DNA from: Paucilactobacillus hokkaidonensis JCM 18461
Lineage (GTDB): Bacteria > Bacillota > Bacilli > Lactobacillales > Lactobacillaceae
Direction of reading: 5' to 3'
Length of the DNA stretch: 64,000 nucleotides
Assembly (NCBI RefSeq): GCF_000829395.1
Contig: NZ_AP014680.1
Location: 558,001 to 622,000 of the forward strand
Every line of letters starts with the position of its first letter. Position 1 is the first letter of the stretch. The translations under genes were made by a program, and so were the position numbers. The notes below the pieces were generated by a model that worked only from the letters and a program-made list of their open reading frames with translations, did not search any database and was not told the DNA's origin. Positions 1 to 10,861 of this stretch are shown here, one piece after another.

Positions 1-37
1 TGATGCCAACCGTGCGTTTGCACATTATCGTTGGTAG
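1..37 (+). CDS. rpsG: 3' end of rpsG (30S ribosomal protein S7), partial
   Basis: The first bases, read from position 2, give DANRAFAHYRW followed by a TAG stop. This is the usual C-terminus of bacterial S7, the 16S rRNA 3'-domain primary binder. Only 11 codons lie in the window. The rpsL-rpsG-fusA order of the str operon fits the fusA gene that follows. The assignment rests on the short tail and on context. Confidence 0.85.
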   Translation, partial: DANRAFAHYRW

Positions 38-78
38 ACTGGTTCTAACCAATAGATGTGGAAACATAATCCGTTAGG

Positions 79-116
79 GTGGCTGTTATATGAAATCATA
101 TAGGAGCCACTTTTTT
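79..116 (+). terminator. Hairpin with T-run between rpsG and fusA
   Basis: GTGGCT (79-84) pairs with AGCCAC (105-110), enclosing a second AT-rich arm pair, and six T follow (111-116). This looks like an intrinsic terminator or attenuator that would set fusA expression relative to rpsL-rpsG. Strength is not measurable by eye. Confidence 0.7.
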
Positions 117-171
117 CCGAGTTAGATGACTAATTAATTTGATTAATATTTGGAAGGAGAAACACTTTAAA

Positions 172-2271
172 ATGGCTAATAAACGAGAATTTCCACTCGA
201 AAAGACTCGCAATATCGGGATCATGGCTCATATTGATGCCGGTAAGACCACAACCACAGAACGAATTCTTTACTATACTGGTAAGATTCATAAAATTGGT
301 GAAACCCATGATGGTGCTTCACAAATGGATTGGATGGAACAAGAACAAGAACGTGGTATTACGATTACTTCAGCTGCAACCACTGCTGCATGGAAAGATC
401 ACCGAATCAACATTATTGATACCCCAGGACACGTGGACTTCACTATTGAAGTTGAACGATCACTTCGGGTTTTGGATGGTGCTGTTGCGGTACTAGATGC
501 ACAGGCTGGTGTTGAACCACAAACAGAAACTGTTTGGCGTCAAGCTTCTGACTATAGTGTTCCTCGGATTGTTTTTGCTAACAAGATGGATAAGCTAGGT
601 GCTGACTTTGATTTTTCAGTTTCTACTATTAAGGATCGGTTGCAAGCAAATGCTTTACCAATTCAAATGCCAATTGGTGCTGAGGACGACTTTGAAGGAG
701 TTATTGACCTTGTTGAAATGAAGGCTGATATCTATGACGAAGATGTACTTGGTTCAAAGTGGGATACAGTAGATGTTCCTGATGACTACAAAGAAGAAGC
801 TGCTAAGCGTCGTGACGCAATGATTGAACAGCTTGCTGATATTGATGATGGCATCATGGAAAAATATTTGGGTGGGGAAGAAATCTCTATTCCAGAAATT
901 AAAGCTGCAATTCGTCGCGGTACTTTAAATCTTGAATTATTCCCTGTTTTAGCTGGTTCAGCTTTCAAAAATAAGGGTGTTCAAATGATGTTGGATGCAG
1001 TTATTGACTATCTTCCATCACCATTGGATGTTAAGCCTTACAACGCAACTGACCCAGATTCAGGCGAAAAGATTGAACTAGTTGCTGGGGACGAAAAGCC
1101 ATTTGCTGCCTTAGCATTTAAGATTGCAACTGATCCATTCGTTGGCCGTTTAACTTTCATTCGTGTTTATACTGGGACACTTGAATCAGGTTCATATGTT
1201 CTGAATACTAGTAAAGACAAACGTGAACGTGTTGGTCGTTTACTACAAATGCATTCTAATCACCGTCAAGAAATTCCTGAAGTTTTCTCTGGCGATATTG
1301 CTGCTGCAATTGGTCTGAAAAATACCACAACTGGTGATTCATTGACTGATCCAGCCCATCCAATTCAACTAGAATCAATGGAATTCCCTGATCCAGTTAT
1401 CCAAGTTGCCGTTGAACCTAAATCAAAGGCTGATCAAGATAAGATGGATATTGCTTTACAAAAGTTAGCTGAGGAAGATCCTTCGTTCAAGGCTGAAACT
1501 AACCCTGAAACCGGTGAAACATTGATTGCCGGAATGGGTGAGTTGCATTTGGATATTATCATTGACCGGATGAGACGTGAATTTAACGTTGAAGCTACAG
1601 TTGGTAATCCACAAGTTTCATATCGTGAAGCATTTACTAAGAGCACCAAAGTTCAAGGTAAATTTATTCGCCAATCTGGTGGTAAAGGTCAATATGGGGA
1701 TGTTTGGATTGAGTTCTCGCCAAACGAAGAAGGAAAAGGATTCGAATTCGAAGATGCAATTGTTGGTGGAGTTGTTCCTCGTGAATATATCCCAGCAGTT
1801 GAACAAGGTTTGAAAGAATCATTAGCTAATGGTGTTCTTGCTGGATACCCATTGGTTGATGTAAAAGCTAAGTTATATGATGGTAGTTATCATGAAGTCG
1901 ATTCTAATGAATCAGCCTTTAAGGTTGCTGCATCAATGGCATTGAGAAATGCTGCTAAGACTGCTGGTCCTGTTATCTTGGAACCAATCATGAAAGTTGA
2001 TATCGTTATTCCAGAAGAATACATGGGCGATATCATGGGCCAAGTTACAGCTCGTCGTGGTCGGATCGAAGGAATGGAAGAACGTGGAAATGCACAACAA
2101 GTTCATTCATACGTACCACTAGCTGAAATGTTCGGTTATGCAACTACACTTCGTTCTGCATCACAAGGTCGTGGTACATTTACAATGACCTTTGATCATT
2201 ATGAAAAAGTACCAAAGTCAGTTCAAGAAGAAATTATCAAGAAAAATGGTGGTTCAAACGTCAAGGAATAA
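172..2271 (+). CDS. fusA: Elongation factor G
   Basis: Translational GTPase that moves tRNAs and mRNA through the ribosome and helps recycle it. The start is ATG 172 ([11 protein letters not shown]), 11 nt after AAGGAGA (154-160), rather than an in-frame ATG further upstream; this gives 699 aa, the normal EF-G length. The G1 loop AHIDAGKT is at residues 19-26, followed by the switch segment [13 protein letters not shown] (G3), NKMDKLGAD (G4) and the C-terminal domains IV-V. It is followed by its own terminator, so it is probably not cotranscribed with rpsJ. Confidence 0.98.
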   Translation: MANKREFPLEKTRNIGIMAHIDAGKTTTTERILYYTGKIHKIGETHDGASQMDWMEQEQERGITITSAATTAAWKDHRINIIDTPGHVDFTIEVERSLRVLDGAVAVLDAQAGVEPQTETVWRQASDYSVPRIVFANKMDKLGADFDFSVSTIKDRLQANALPIQMPIGAEDDFEGVIDLVEMKADIYDEDVLGSKWDTVDVPDDYKEEAAKRRDAMIEQLADIDDGIMEKYLGGEEISIPEIKAAIRRGTLNLELFPVLAGSAFKNKGVQMMLDAVIDYLPSPLDVKPYNATDPDSGEKIELVAGDEKPFAALAFKIATDPFVGRLTFIRVYTGTLESGSYVLNTSKDKRERVGRLLQMHSNHRQEIPEVFSGDIAAAIGLKNTTTGDSLTDPAHPIQLESMEFPDPVIQVAVEPKSKADQDKMDIALQKLAEEDPSFKAETNPETGETLIAGMGELHLDIIIDRMRREFNVEATVGNPQVSYREAFTKSTKVQGKFIRQSGGKGQYGDVWIEFSPNEEGKGFEFEDAIVGGVVPREYIPAVEQGLKESLANGVLAGYPLVDVKAKLYDGSYHEVDSNESAFKVAASMALRNAAKTAGPVILEPIMKVDIVIPEEYMGDIMGQVTARRGRIEGMEERGNAQQVHSYVPLAEMFGYATTLRSASQGRGTFTMTFDHYEKVPKSVQEEIIKKNGGSNVKE

Positions 2272-2284
2272 TTGATGTGCAACC

Positions 2285-2320
2285 AAAAAGCATCCCGGAA
2301 TTATGCTGGGGTGCTTTTTT
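2285..2320 (+). terminator. Terminator after fusA
   Basis: An arm starting AAAAAGCA with CCC pairs with GGGGTGCTTTTTT (2308-2320), giving a GC-containing stem with a T-run just downstream of the fusA stop codon. Confidence 0.85.
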
Positions 2321-2606
2321 AATACATATAATTCGGATTCAAAATATCCTACTAGAATTGAAAAGAGAAATTAGGAATGTACCATCGCAAAACTACTTAG
2401 TAATGTTTGTTAAAAATTAGGTCTTTGATATTAGATCTTTTTCACTTATGCCATGTTCCAAGTGAAAAGTAGTATAAATTTTTCGAAAATTAATTGATTT
2501 TTAGATAATTATACATAAAGTAGTAATTATTTTAATGCCGAATTCATTTTAGCCAATAAACTGACGAAATAAAATTAAAAAAATAAAATTAAATGACAGA
2601 AAACAC
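2321..2606. other. AT-rich intergenic stretch without a gene
   Basis: No credible reading frame with a ribosome-binding site was seen. One hairpin is present: TTTTCACTT (2439-2447) with AAGTGAAAA (2460-2468), without a following T-run. Otherwise it is AT-rich spacer leading to the rpsJ promoter. Confidence 0.5.
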
Positions 2607-2635
2607 TTGAATTCAAGGCGTTTCTCTAGTATCAT
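2607..2635 (+). promoter_or_regulatory. Promoter of the S10-spc-alpha block
   Basis: TTGAAT (2607-2612), a 17-bp spacer and TATCAT (2630-2635) match a sigma-70/SigA promoter. It would start transcription near 2642, leaving a leader of about 160 nt before rpsJ. Confidence 0.7.
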
Positions 2636-2641
2636 AGAAAA

Positions 2642-2803
2642 GTGCTTGAGCTTTGAACAGGGAGAAGTATGCCCTGTGCTTAGTTTGGGTTGAACAGCGT
2701 TGATGTGGAAGGTTGCGACACACCCGGCCGCTTTGCCACAGGATGTGGCGGTAATTTTCACGGAGCTAGTCAAATTTAAAATATTGACGAAGGAGGGAAC
2801 AAA
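2642..2803 (+). promoter_or_regulatory. Structured 5' leader of rpsJ (candidate r-protein leader)
   Basis: This GC-rich leader lies between a good promoter and the rpsJ ribosome-binding site. It contains GCCAC-AGGAT-GTGGC inside an outer CCGC/GCGG pairing (about 2730-2755), in strong contrast to the AT-rich DNA upstream. Leaders of S10 operons elsewhere bind a ribosomal protein such as L4; whether this one does is inference only. Confidence 0.45.
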
Positions 2804-3112
2804 ATGGCAAAACAAAAGATTCGTATTCGGTTGAAGGCTTATGAGCATCGTACTTTAGATCAGTCTGCTGACAAAATCGTCGAGACTGCTAAGAGAACGG
2901 GTGCTACAATTTCAGGCCCAATTCCGCTACCAACGGAACGGACACTTTACACTGTGATCCGAGCAACACATAAGTTTAAGGATTCTCGTGAGCAATTTGA
3001 AATGCGCACACACAAGCGTTTGATTGATATCATTGATCCAACACCTAAGACAGTCGATTCATTAATGAAGCTTGACCTGCCTAGTGGTGTCGACATTGAA
3101 ATTAAGCTTTAA
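2804..3112 (+). CDS. rpsJ: 30S ribosomal protein S10
   Basis: First gene of the S10 cluster, 102 aa as usual. It reads [20 protein letters not shown] and has the conserved [11 protein letters not shown] loop that reaches into the small-subunit head. AAGGAGGG lies 8 nt before ATG. The protein also serves as NusE in transcription antitermination in known bacteria. Confidence 0.98.
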   Translation: MAKQKIRIRLKAYEHRTLDQSADKIVETAKRTGATISGPIPLPTERTLYTVIRATHKFKDSREQFEMRTHKRLIDIIDPTPKTVDSLMKLDLPSGVDIEIKL

Positions 3113-3145
3113 GAAAAATAATTACAATATATAGGAGGTGTACCC

Positions 3146-3811
3146 ATGACTAAAGGAATCTTAGGAAAAAAGGTCGGAATGACACAGGTTTTTACCGAAT
3201 CTGGTGAATTAGTCCCTGTCACTGTTGTTGACGTTACTCCCAACGTTGTTTTACAAGTTAAAACACTTGAAAATGATGGTTACGATGCTGTTCAATTAGG
3301 CTTCGATGACAAACGTGAAGTGCTCAGCAACAAGCCCGAACAAGGTCATGTAGCAAAAGCAAAAGCTACTCCTAAGCGCTTCATCAGTGAAATTCGTGAT
3401 GCGCGATTAGGAGAAGATACAAAAGTCGGTGACGAAGTTAAAGCAGATTTATTTGCAGCTGATGAAGCTGTCGACGTCACAGGTACGACTAAGGGACATG
3501 GTTATCAAGGTAACATCCATAAGGATGGACAAAGCCGCGGTCCTATGTCTCATGGTTCTCGTTATCACCGTCGCCCAGGTTCACTTGGTGCAATTATTAA
3601 CCGAGTGTTCAAGGGTAAGCCACTTCCAGGACGTATGGGTGGCAACACAGTTACAATGCAGAATTTAAAAATTGTCCGTGTTGATACAGACAACAATGTT
3701 TTATTGATTAAGGGAAATGTTCCTGGCGCCAACAAATCATATGTGACTGTTCAAAACTCGGTTAAAGCAAACACAAAGAAAAATCTTAGCAAACAAAAAA
3801 ATAAAGCTTAA
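3146..3811 (+). CDS. rplC: 50S ribosomal protein L3
   Basis: Binds 23S rRNA near its 3' end and initiates large-subunit assembly. Starts [16 protein letters not shown] and carries the [14 protein letters not shown] and [10 protein letters not shown] segments of the L3 extension. At 221 aa it is slightly longer than the common 206-210, because of a Lys/Asn-rich C-terminal tail ([15 protein letters not shown]). AGGAGGTG precedes ATG. Confidence 0.98.
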   Translation: MTKGILGKKVGMTQVFTESGELVPVTVVDVTPNVVLQVKTLENDGYDAVQLGFDDKREVLSNKPEQGHVAKAKATPKRFISEIRDARLGEDTKVGDEVKADLFAADEAVDVTGTTKGHGYQGNIHKDGQSRGPMSHGSRYHRRPGSLGAIINRVFKGKPLPGRMGGNTVTMQNLKIVRVDTDNNVLLIKGNVPGANKSYVTVQNSVKANTKKNLSKQKNKA

Positions 3812-3829
3812 GAAGGGAGGAACTAGGTA

Positions 3830-4456
3830 ATGACAACAAGCGTTGCATTATACAAACAAGATGGAAGTCAAAAAGGCTCAGTTGAATTAAATGCTGATGT
3901 ATTCGGTATTGAACCAAATGAAAATGTCGTTTTTGATGCAGTTTTGCGTCAGCGTGCTTCACTTCGCCAAGGAACACATGCGGTTAAAAATCGTAGTGCC
4001 GTTCGTGGTGGTGGAAAGAAGCCATGGCGTCAAAAGGGAACAGGTCGTGCTCGTCAAGGATCAATTCGATCACCACAATGGCGTGGCGGTGGAGTTGTCT
4101 TCGGACCAACACCTCGTTCATACAGTTTCAAATTACCTCGCAAGGTTCGCCAATTAGCAATTAAATCAGCCTTATCACAAAAGGTATTGGATGATAATTT
4201 AGTTGTTGTCGATGCATTATCGTTTGACCAACCAAAAACAAAGGAATTTTCTGCTGTTTTGAATAACTTAAAGGTAACAGAAAAGACCTTATTAGTACTT
4301 GATAAAGACAGCCAAAATGCTGCATTATCAGCACATAACTTGCCAAATGTTACGGTAGTTTATGCTAATGGTGTTAACACTTTGGACGTAGTTAATAACA
4401 ATAAGTTAGTAATTACCCAATCAGCTCTTTCTCAGGTAGAGGAGGTGCTCGCATAA
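3830..4456 (+). CDS. rplD: 50S ribosomal protein L4
   Basis: 208 aa with the L4 loop [19 protein letters not shown], which lines the peptide exit tunnel. Its stop overlaps the rplW start by one base (TAATG), a sign of translational coupling. In other bacteria L4 regulates its own operon, so it is the natural candidate ligand for the rpsJ leader. Confidence 0.98.
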   Translation: MTTSVALYKQDGSQKGSVELNADVFGIEPNENVVFDAVLRQRASLRQGTHAVKNRSAVRGGGKKPWRQKGTGRARQGSIRSPQWRGGGVVFGPTPRSYSFKLPRKVRQLAIKSALSQKVLDDNLVVVDALSFDQPKTKEFSAVLNNLKVTEKTLLVLDKDSQNAALSAHNLPNVTVVYANGVNTLDVVNNNKLVITQSALSQVEEVLA

Positions 4457-4743
4457 TGGAAGCACGTGATATTATTTTACGCCCAGTTGTTACAGAAGCA
4501 ACAATGGCAACAATGGATGATAAGCGCTACACATTTGATGTTGATGTACGAGCTACCAAAACACAGGTTAAAAAAGCTATCGAAGAAATCTTCGATGTTA
4601 AAGTAGTTAAAGTTAATATTATGAATGTTCGCGGTAAGTTAAAGCGTCAAGGACGTTACGTCGGTTATACAAAGAAGCGTCGTAAAGCAATTGTGTCTTT
4701 ATCTGCCGATTCTAATGAAATTAAGTTATTCAATGAAGAATAA
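4456..4743 (+). CDS. rplW: 50S ribosomal protein L23
   Basis: 95 aa, normal length. Starts [17 protein letters not shown] and has the basic extended loop [21 protein letters not shown]23 sits at the tunnel exit, where trigger factor and SRP dock. It is coupled to rplD by a one-base overlap. Confidence 0.98.
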   Translation: MEARDIILRPVVTEATMATMDDKRYTFDVDVRATKTQVKKAIEEIFDVKVVKVNIMNVRGKLKRQGRYVGYTKKRRKAIVSLSADSNEIKLFNEE

Positions 4744-4770
4744 TTAAATCTGGAATAGGAGGAAAGTAAA

Positions 4771-5616
4771 GTGGGAATTCGGAAATACAAACCAACCACT
4801 AACGGTCGTCGTAATATGACGGGCTCAGATTTTGAAGAGATTACTAAAACTACTCCTGAAAAATCATTGTTAGCTCCTAAGAAACGTACTGCTGGCCGTA
4901 ATAGTTACGGACACATTACCGTTCGTCACCGTGGTGGTGGTACAAAGCGTCAATATCGTATTATTGATTTCAAACGAATCAAAGACGATGTGACTGCTAC
5001 AGTTAAAGCAATCGAATATGATCCAAACAGAACAGCAAACATTGCTTTACTTGTTTATTCTGATGGAACTAAGTCATATATCATTGCGCCTAAGGGATTA
5101 ACAGTTGGCATGCAGGTTGAATCAGGACCACAAGCTGATATCAAAGTCGGTAATGCATTACCATTAAATAACATTCCTGTTGGTACTATTATTCATAACA
5201 TTGAATTGAAGCCTGGTAAGGGTGGACAAATTGCTCGTTCAGCTGGTGCGTCTGCTCAATTACTTGGTAAAGAAGGTAAGTACGTTTTAGTACGTCTAGC
5301 TTCAGGTGAAGTTCGAATGGTGTTATCTACTGGCCGCGCAACAATTGGTGCTGTTGGAAATGAACAACATGAATTGATTAACATTGGTAAGGCTGGTCGG
5401 AAGCGCTATTCTGGTCAACGCCCACATGTTCGTGGATCTGTAATGAACCCTAACGATCACCCTCATGGTGGTGGTGAAGGTAAAGCACCAGTTGGTCTTC
5501 CATCACCTCTATCTCCATGGGGTAAGAAGACTGTTGGTAAGAAGACTCGTTCACACAAAGCACGTTCAAACAAATTGATTGTTCGTGATCATAAACGTGG
5601 ACCACATACTCGTTAA
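4771..5616 (+). CDS. rplB: 50S ribosomal protein L2
   Basis: 281 aa. It starts with GTG after AGGAGGAAAG and reads [17 protein letters not shown]. The C-terminal [13 protein letters not shown] segment holds the conserved histidine near the peptidyl-transferase centre. L2 is needed for subunit association. Confidence 0.98.
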   Translation: MGIRKYKPTTNGRRNMTGSDFEEITKTTPEKSLLAPKKRTAGRNSYGHITVRHRGGGTKRQYRIIDFKRIKDDVTATVKAIEYDPNRTANIALLVYSDGTKSYIIAPKGLTVGMQVESGPQADIKVGNALPLNNIPVGTIIHNIELKPGKGGQIARSAGASAQLLGKEGKYVLVRLASGEVRMVLSTGRATIGAVGNEQHELINIGKAGRKRYSGQRPHVRGSVMNPNDHPHGGGEGKAPVGLPSPLSPWGKKTVGKKTRSHKARSNKLIVRDHKRGPHTR

Positions 5617-5654
5617 AATTTATTGCAATGTAAAGTCCGAGAGGAGGTAACATA

Positions 5655-5936
5655 ATGGGTCGTAGTTTGAAAAAAGGACCTTTTGCCGATGCACACCTTT
5701 TAAAGAAGGTTGAAGCACAAGCAGATCAAGAAAAGAAAACGGTCATTAAGACATGGTCACGTCGTTCAACAATTTTCCCCAGTTTCATTGGTTACACATT
5801 TGCTGTCTATGATGGACGCAAACACGTACCAGTTTATGTTCAAGATGATATGGTTGGACATAAACTTGGAGAATTTGTTCCTACACGAACATTCCACGGT
5901 CACTCCGGTGCCGATAAAACAACTGGAGCTAAGTAA
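5655..5936 (+). CDS. rpsS: 30S ribosomal protein S19
   Basis: 93 aa, [19 protein letters not shown], with the family's [13 protein letters not shown] and [12 protein letters not shown] segments. Located in the small-subunit head. GAGGAGG precedes ATG. It sits between rplB and rplV in the standard order. Confidence 0.98.
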   Translation: MGRSLKKGPFADAHLLKKVEAQADQEKKTVIKTWSRRSTIFPSFIGYTFAVYDGRKHVPVYVQDDMVGHKLGEFVPTRTFHGHSGADKTTGAK

Positions 5937-5949
5937 AGGAGGGTGAATA

Positions 5950-6297
5950 ATGGCAGAACAAATCACATCAGCTAAAGCAACTGCTACAACAGTGCGAGTT
6001 TCTTCTCGTAAAGTGCGACTAGTATTAGATACTATTCGTGGCAAAAATGTTGCCGAAGCCTTTGCAATTCTGAAGTTCACTCCTCGTGGTGCATCTTCAG
6101 ATGTTGAAAAAGTTTTAAAATCTGCTGTTGCAAACGCTGAAAATAACTTTGATTTAGATCGTGAATCATTGGTTGTAAGCGAAACTTTTGCAAATGAAGG
6201 ACCAACGTTAAAACGTTTCCGTCCCCGTGCTAAGGGCTCAGCTTCTCCAATCAACAAACGAACAAGTCATATTACAGTGGTTGTATCAGAAAAATAG
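5950..6297 (+). CDS. rplV: 50S ribosomal protein L22
   Basis: 115 aa with [20 protein letters not shown] near the N-terminus and the tunnel-lining beta-hairpin [22 protein letters not shown]22 with L4 forms the tunnel constriction. AAAGGAGGG precedes ATG, 13 bp after rpsS. Confidence 0.98.
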   Translation: MAEQITSAKATATTVRVSSRKVRLVLDTIRGKNVAEAFAILKFTPRGASSDVEKVLKSAVANAENNFDLDRESLVVSETFANEGPTLKRFRPRAKGSASPINKRTSHITVVVSEK

Positions 6298-6309
6298 GAG
6301 GAATAACAA

Positions 6310-6981
6310 GTGGGTCAAAAGATTAATCCAACTGGATTCCGTGTCGGTGTCATTCGTGACTGGCAAGCTAAATGGTATGCAGAAAAAGATTTTGCTACTT
6401 TCCTAAACGAAGACTTACGGATCCGTAAATATATCACAAAACGACTTGCTGAAGCCTCTGTTTCAACCGTTGAAATTGAACGTGCTGCTAATAAAGTTAA
6501 CGTTTCAATTCATACAGCCAAACCAGGAATGGTTATTGGTAAGGGTGGTTCAGAAGTAGAAGCACTTCGTAAAGAATTAAACAAACTTACAGGTAAACGA
6601 GTACACATTAACATTGTGGAAATTAAAAAGCCTGATTTGGATGCTCACCTAGTTGGTGAAAGCATTGCTCGTCAACTCGAAGGACGGGTTGCATTCCGTC
6701 GCGCAATGCGTGGAGCAATGCAACGCACAATGCGTTCTGGTGCTAAGGGTATTAAGACGCAAGTTTCTGGTCGTTTGAATGGAGCCGACATGTCACGTGT
6801 TGAATCATATTCAGATGGAACGGTTCCTCTGCATACGCTTAGAGCTGATATCGATTATTCATGGGATGAAGCACATACAACTTATGGACAACTTGGTGTT
6901 AAAACTTGGATTTACCGGGGAGAAATTCTTCCTGAAAAGAAGGGCGTTCAAACGAACGTTAAAGAGCAAGGAGGGAAATAA
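6310..6981 (+). CDS. rpsC: 30S ribosomal protein S3
   Basis: 223 aa, GTG start after AGGAGG. Begins [18 protein letters not shown] and has a KH-type RNA-binding motif at about residues 72-80 ([14 protein letters not shown]). S3 forms part of the mRNA entry channel. It is 2 bp from rplP, so translation is probably coupled. Confidence 0.98.
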   Translation: MGQKINPTGFRVGVIRDWQAKWYAEKDFATFLNEDLRIRKYITKRLAEASVSTVEIERAANKVNVSIHTAKPGMVIGKGGSEVEALRKELNKLTGKRVHINIVEIKKPDLDAHLVGESIARQLEGRVAFRRAMRGAMQRTMRSGAKGIKTQVSGRLNGADMSRVESYSDGTVPLHTLRADIDYSWDEAHTTYGQLGVKTWIYRGEILPEKKGVQTNVKEQGGK

Positions 6982-6983
6982 GC

Positions 6984-7418
6984 ATGCTAATACCGAAACG
7001 AGTTAAGTTTCGTCGTGAGCACCGTGGACATATGCGTGGTGAAGCCAAGGGTGGAAAAGAAGTTACCTTTGGTGAATATGGAATTCAAGCATTAGAATCA
7101 CATTGGATTTCAAACCGCCAGATTGAAGCTGCCCGTGTTGCGATGAACCGTTATATGAAGCGTGGTGGAAAACTTTGGATCAAAATTTTCCCTCACAAAT
7201 CTTACACTGCTAAAGGTGTTGGAGTTCGAATGGGTAATGGGAAAGGTGCACCTGAAGGATGGGTTGCCCCAGTTAAACGCGGTAAGATAATGTTTGAAGT
7301 AGGCGGTGTTTCTGAAGAAGTTGCCCGTGAAGCATTACGTTTAGCAAGCTATAAATTGCCCGTACGGACAAAGATTGTAAAACGTGAGGAAGTAGGTGGC
7401 GAATCAAATGAAAACTAA
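6984..7418 (+). CDS. rplP: 50S ribosomal protein L16
   Basis: 144 aa, [19 protein letters not shown], with the conserved RVGMGKG-like block ([19 protein letters not shown]). Organises the A-site region of 23S rRNA. Its 3' end overlaps the rpmC start by 11 nt. Confidence 0.98.
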   Translation: MLIPKRVKFRREHRGHMRGEAKGGKEVTFGEYGIQALESHWISNRQIEAARVAMNRYMKRGGKLWIKIFPHKSYTAKGVGVRMGNGKGAPEGWVAPVKRGKIMFEVGGVSEEVAREALRLASYKLPVRTKIVKREEVGGESNEN

Positions 7419-7614
7419 AGATTTCGTTCAAGAATTAAATGGATTATCCGCTGCTGAAATGCTAGATAGAGAAAAAAGCTTGAAGGATCAATTGTTTAAC
7501 TTACGTTTCCAATTAGCTACTGGTCAATTGGAAAACACTGCAAGTCTAAAAAAAGTTCGTAAAGACATTGCACGAGTTAAGACAGTTCTTCGTCAACAAG
7601 AATCAAATAACTAG
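7408..7614 (+). CDS. rpmC: 50S ribosomal protein L29
   Basis: 68 aa with start ATG 7408 ([10 protein letters not shown]), chosen because AGGTGG lies about 8 nt upstream and because this gives the normal family length; an earlier in-frame ATG would add four residues not typical of L29. The middle block [19 protein letters not shown] is the family signature. It overlaps the end of rplP. Confidence 0.96.
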   Translation: MKTKDFVQELNGLSAAEMLDREKSLKDQLFNLRFQLATGQLENTASLKKVRKDIARVKTVLRQQESNN

Positions 7615-7640
7615 AATACGGAAAAAAGGAGGATGAACAT

Positions 7641-7907
7641 ATGACTGAAGAACGTAATGCCCGTAAGGTATATCAAGGGCGCGTCGTTTCTGATAAAATG
7701 GATAAAACCATTACTGTTAAATTCGAAACATACAAGAACGATCCGAACTATGGCAAGCGAGTTAAATATTCAAAGAAGTACTATGCACATGATGAGAACA
7801 ATGAAGCTAAAATTGGCGATCTTGTTAGTATTATGGAAACTCGACCATTGTCTGCAAAAAAACGTTTCCGTCTTGTATCGATTGTTGAAAAAGCAGTTAC
7901 TATCTAA
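7641..7907 (+). CDS. rpsQ: 30S ribosomal protein S17
   Basis: 88 aa OB-fold protein, a primary 16S rRNA binder. Contains [16 protein letters not shown] and the terminal [20 protein letters not shown] block. AAAGGAGG precedes ATG. Confidence 0.98.
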   Translation: MTEERNARKVYQGRVVSDKMDKTITVKFETYKNDPNYGKRVKYSKKYYAHDENNEAKIGDLVSIMETRPLSAKKRFRLVSIVEKAVTI

Positions 7908-7958
7908 ATCATCACTTAAATTCGTATTCTGATTTGAAGATGGAAGGAGGACATAACC

Positions 7959-8327
7959 GTGATTCAACAAGAAAGTCGGTTGAAAGTTGCTGATAATTCT
8001 GGTGCTCGCGAGATTCTAGTAATTAAGATTCTAGGAGGCTCACGTGTCAAAACGGGAAATATTGGTGATATCGTTGTTGCTACTGTTAAACAAGCAACAC
8101 CAGGTGGCGTTGTCAAAAAAGGTGACGTTATTAAAGCAGTCGTTGTTCGGACTAAATCAGGTCTTCACCGTACTGATGGTTCGTATATCAAATTTGATGA
8201 AAATGCAGCTGTACTTATTAAGGATGATAAGAGCCCACAAGGTACTCGTATCTTTGGACCTATCGCTCGTGAACTACGTGATAATGATTTCATGAGAATC
8301 GTATCATTAGCTCCGGAAGTACTGTAA
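7959..8327 (+). CDS. rplN: 50S ribosomal protein L14
   Basis: 122 aa, GTG start after [29 protein letters not shown] and the [22 protein letters not shown] end are characteristic. Forms an inter-subunit bridge and is the docking site of the silencing factor RsfS. Confidence 0.98.
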   Translation: MIQQESRLKVADNSGAREILVIKILGGSRVKTGNIGDIVVATVKQATPGGVVKKGDVIKAVVVRTKSGLHRTDGSYIKFDENAAVLIKDDKSPQGTRIFGPIARELRDNDFMRIVSLAPEVL

Positions 8328-8361
8328 ATTCATCTTAAAAATAAGGAGGTGCGCTATCAAC

Positions 8362-8670
8362 ATGTTTGTAAAAACTGGTGACAAAGTTCGAGTAATCAGC
8401 GGTAAGGACAAGGGTAAAGAAGGCACTATTACTAAGACCTTGACTAAAGATAACCGTGTGATCGTCGAAGGCGTCAATATGGTTAAAAAACACCAAAAAC
8501 CAAATAATGAGTTCCCACAAGGTGGCGTGATTGATAAAGAAGCGCCAATTCAAGTTTCAAATGTCATGCTTATTGATCCTTCAAACAACGAATCTACACG
8601 TGTTGGTTCTAAGGTTGTTGATGGTAAAAAAGTTCGTGTGGCTAAAAAGTCAGGACAAACTCTTGATTAA
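8362..8670 (+). CDS. rplX: 50S ribosomal protein L24
   Basis: 102 aa with a KOW motif near the N-terminus ([18 protein letters not shown]) and the [18 protein letters not shown] segment. Early 23S assembly initiator. AAGGAGGTG precedes ATG. Confidence 0.98.
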   Translation: MFVKTGDKVRVISGKDKGKEGTITKTLTKDNRVIVEGVNMVKKHQKPNNEFPQGGVIDKEAPIQVSNVMLIDPSNNESTRVGSKVVDGKKVRVAKKSGQTLD

Positions 8671-8698
8671 TTTTTAAAGGAAGGAGGAACAAAACTTC

Positions 8699-9241
8699 AT
8701 GGTAAACCGTTTGAAGGACAAGTATGTTAATGAAGTTACACCTTCATTAGTTGAAAAGTTTAATTATACTTCTATTATGCAGACACCTAAGATTGATAAA
8801 ATTGTTTTGAACATGGGTGTCGGTGATGCAACGACTAACGCTAAAAATCTTGATGAGGCTGTTGAAGAATTATCATTGATTTCTGGTCAAAAACCTTTGG
8901 TTACAAAGGCTAAAAAGTCAATTGCCGGCTTCCGTCTTCGTGAAGGAATGTCAATTGGTGCGAAAGTTACATTGCGTGGTGAACGCATGTATGATTTCTT
9001 GGATAAATTGGTTAATGTTTCGCTCCCTCGAGTTCGTGATTTTCACGGTGTTAGTAATAAAGCATTTGATGGTCGCGGAAACTATACTTTAGGGGTTAGA
9101 GAACAATTAATTTTCCCAGAAATCAATTATGATAATGTTAATCGTGTTCGGGGTTTAGATATTGTTATTGTTACAACAGCAAATACTGACGAAGAATCAC
9201 GTGAACTATTGGCACAATTAGGTATGCCATTTGCTAAATAA
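8699..9241 (+). CDS. rplE: 50S ribosomal protein L5
   Basis: 180 aa. Contains [31 protein letters not shown] and [16 protein letters not shown], typical of L5, which carries 5S rRNA into the central protuberance. GGAAGGAGG precedes ATG. Confidence 0.98.
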   Translation: MVNRLKDKYVNEVTPSLVEKFNYTSIMQTPKIDKIVLNMGVGDATTNAKNLDEAVEELSLISGQKPLVTKAKKSIAGFRLREGMSIGAKVTLRGERMYDFLDKLVNVSLPRVRDFHGVSNKAFDGRGNYTLGVREQLIFPEINYDNVNRVRGLDIVIVTTANTDEESRELLAQLGMPFAK

Positions 9242-9259
9242 ATAAGGGGGTTCCACACA

Positions 9260-9445
9260 TTGGCAAAAAAATCTCAACTTGCTAAAAACAAGCGTCCAGC
9301 TAAGTTTTCAACACAGGCGTACACTCGCTGTGAGCGTTGTGGACGTCCACACTCTGTTTATCGAAAGTTCCATTTATGCCGTATCTGCTTACGGGATCTT
9401 GCCCACAAGGGTCAAATTCCTGGTATGAAAAAGGCTAGCTGGTAA
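9260..9445 (+). CDS. rpsN: 30S ribosomal protein S14, zinc type
   Basis: 61 aa, TTG start after AAGGGGG. This is the short zinc-binding form: two CxxC pairs, CERC and CRIC, with the typical spacing (RCERCGRP...[10 protein letters not shown]). The longer Zn-free paralogue is not in the window. TTG starts are frequent in this block. Confidence 0.97.
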   Translation: MAKKSQLAKNKRPAKFSTQAYTRCERCGRPHSVYRKFHLCRICLRDLAHKGQIPGMKKASW

Positions 9446-9480
9446 ACAATTTAAACCAACAAAAAGGAGGATAAACATCG

Positions 9481-9879
9481 ATGTCTATGACTGATCCAAT
9501 TGCAGATTTCTTGACTCGTATTCGTAATGCGAACATGGTTCGTCACGAGTCACTAGAAGTTCCTGCATCAAAAATTAAGCATGACATTGCTGAAATCTTG
9601 AAAAATGAAGGTTTTGTACGCGATGTCGAATACGTTGATGATGACAAGCAAGGTATCATCCGTGTATTTTTAAAGTATGGTAAAGACAACGAACGTGTTA
9701 TTTCTGGTTTGAAACGTATCTCAAAACCTGGTTTGCGTTCATATGTTAAAGCTGACGCTGTTCCTAAGGTTTTAAACGGTCTTGGAATTGCAATTATCTC
9801 TACATCAGAAGGTGTTGTAACAGATAAAGAAGCTCGTGCTAAAAAAGTCGGTGGAGAAGTTCTCGCCTACGTCTGGTAA
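9481..9879 (+). CDS. rpsH: 30S ribosomal protein S8
   Basis: 132 aa, [18 protein letters not shown], ending [27 protein letters not shown] as in other S8 proteins. Central-domain 16S binder and, in E. coli, the spc operon repressor. AAGGAGG precedes ATG. Confidence 0.98.
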   Translation: MSMTDPIADFLTRIRNANMVRHESLEVPASKIKHDIAEILKNEGFVRDVEYVDDDKQGIIRVFLKYGKDNERVISGLKRISKPGLRSYVKADAVPKVLNGLGIAIISTSEGVVTDKEARAKKVGGEVLAYVW

Positions 9880-9909
9880 TACAATAAATATAGTAAGGAG
9901 GTGCGCATA

Positions 9910-10446
9910 GTGAGTCGTATTGGTTATAAAACAATTGAATTGCCAGCTGGCGTTGAAGTTAAGCGTGATGGTGATGATGTTACAGTTAAAGGACCTAAGG
10001 GTTCGTTGACGCGAAAGGTTTCTCCAATTATCACAATGAATGTTGATGGTAATGAAGTTAAATTTGATCGTCCTGATGACAACAATAAGACACGTGCCAT
10101 TCATGGTACAACTCGTGCTAATGTTAATAACATGGTTGAAGGTGTCGTCAATGGGTTCTCTAAGACATTGAAACTTGTCGGTGTTGGATATCGTGCACAG
10201 TTAAAGGGTACAAAATTAATTTTAGCTGTTGGATATTCACATCCAGTTGAATTTGAAACTCCAGAGGGCCTAAAGCTTGAAGTTCCCGATAACACTACAA
10301 TTAAAATTGATGGTATTGGTAAGCAAGCTGTTGGTGACTTTGCTGCGGAAGTTCGTGCCGTTCGTTCACCAGAACCTTATAAGGGTAAAGGTATTCGTTA
10401 TTCAGACGAAGTTGTTCGTCGTAAAGAAGGTAAGACTGGTAAATAG
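9910..10446 (+). CDS. rplF: 50S ribosomal protein L6
   Basis: 178 aa from GTG 9910 ([17 protein letters not shown]), chosen because AAGGAGG (9895-9901) is 8 nt upstream; the GTG at 9901 overlaps that sequence. Contains [12 protein letters not shown] and the terminal [21 protein letters not shown]. Locates near the GTPase-factor binding site. Confidence 0.97.
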   Translation: MSRIGYKTIELPAGVEVKRDGDDVTVKGPKGSLTRKVSPIITMNVDGNEVKFDRPDDNNKTRAIHGTTRANVNNMVEGVVNGFSKTLKLVGVGYRAQLKGTKLILAVGYSHPVEFETPEGLKLEVPDNTTIKIDGIGKQAVGDFAAEVRAVRSPEPYKGKGIRYSDEVVRRKEGKTGK

Positions 10447-10482
10447 TCTTAGTTAAAAAATTAAAATAAAGAGGTGACTGTT

Positions 10483-10839
10483 GTGATTACAAAACCAGAT
10501 AAGAACCAAACCCGCCAACGTCGTCATGCACGCGTTCGTGGAAAGATCTCTGGTACTGCGGAGCGCCCACGCTTAAATGTTTTTCGTTCAAACCAAAACA
10601 TCTACGCTCAATTAATTGATGATGTAGAGGGTGTGACGCTCGCAAGTGCCTCCACAATAGACAGTGAAGTAAGTAGCAAAACCAAAACAGAACAAGCAGC
10701 AGAGGTTGGTGCCTTAATCGCTAAGCGCGGTTCAGACAAAAACATTTCTGACGTTGTTTTTGATCGTGGTGGCTATTTATATCACGGACGTGTCCAAGCT
10801 TTGGCTGAAGCAGCACGTGAAAATGGATTGAAGTTCTAA
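10483..10839 (+). CDS. rplR: 50S ribosomal protein L18
   Basis: 118 aa from GTG 10483 ([19 protein letters not shown]); the upstream GTG at 10474 lies inside the GAGGTGA ribosome-binding site (10471-10477). Contains [20 protein letters not shown] and [20 protein letters not shown] 5S rRNA binder. Confidence 0.97.
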   Translation: MITKPDKNQTRQRRHARVRGKISGTAERPRLNVFRSNQNIYAQLIDDVEGVTLASASTIDSEVSSKTKTEQAAEVGALIAKRGSDKNISDVVFDRGGYLYHGRVQALAEAARENGLKF

Positions 10840-10861
10840 AGAAAAGGAGGAATAACCCGTA

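Noticed and set aside
5766-6257. 163-codon minus-strand frame over rpsS-rplV
   Set aside because: Antisense to conserved ribosomal genes; explained by their codon bias.
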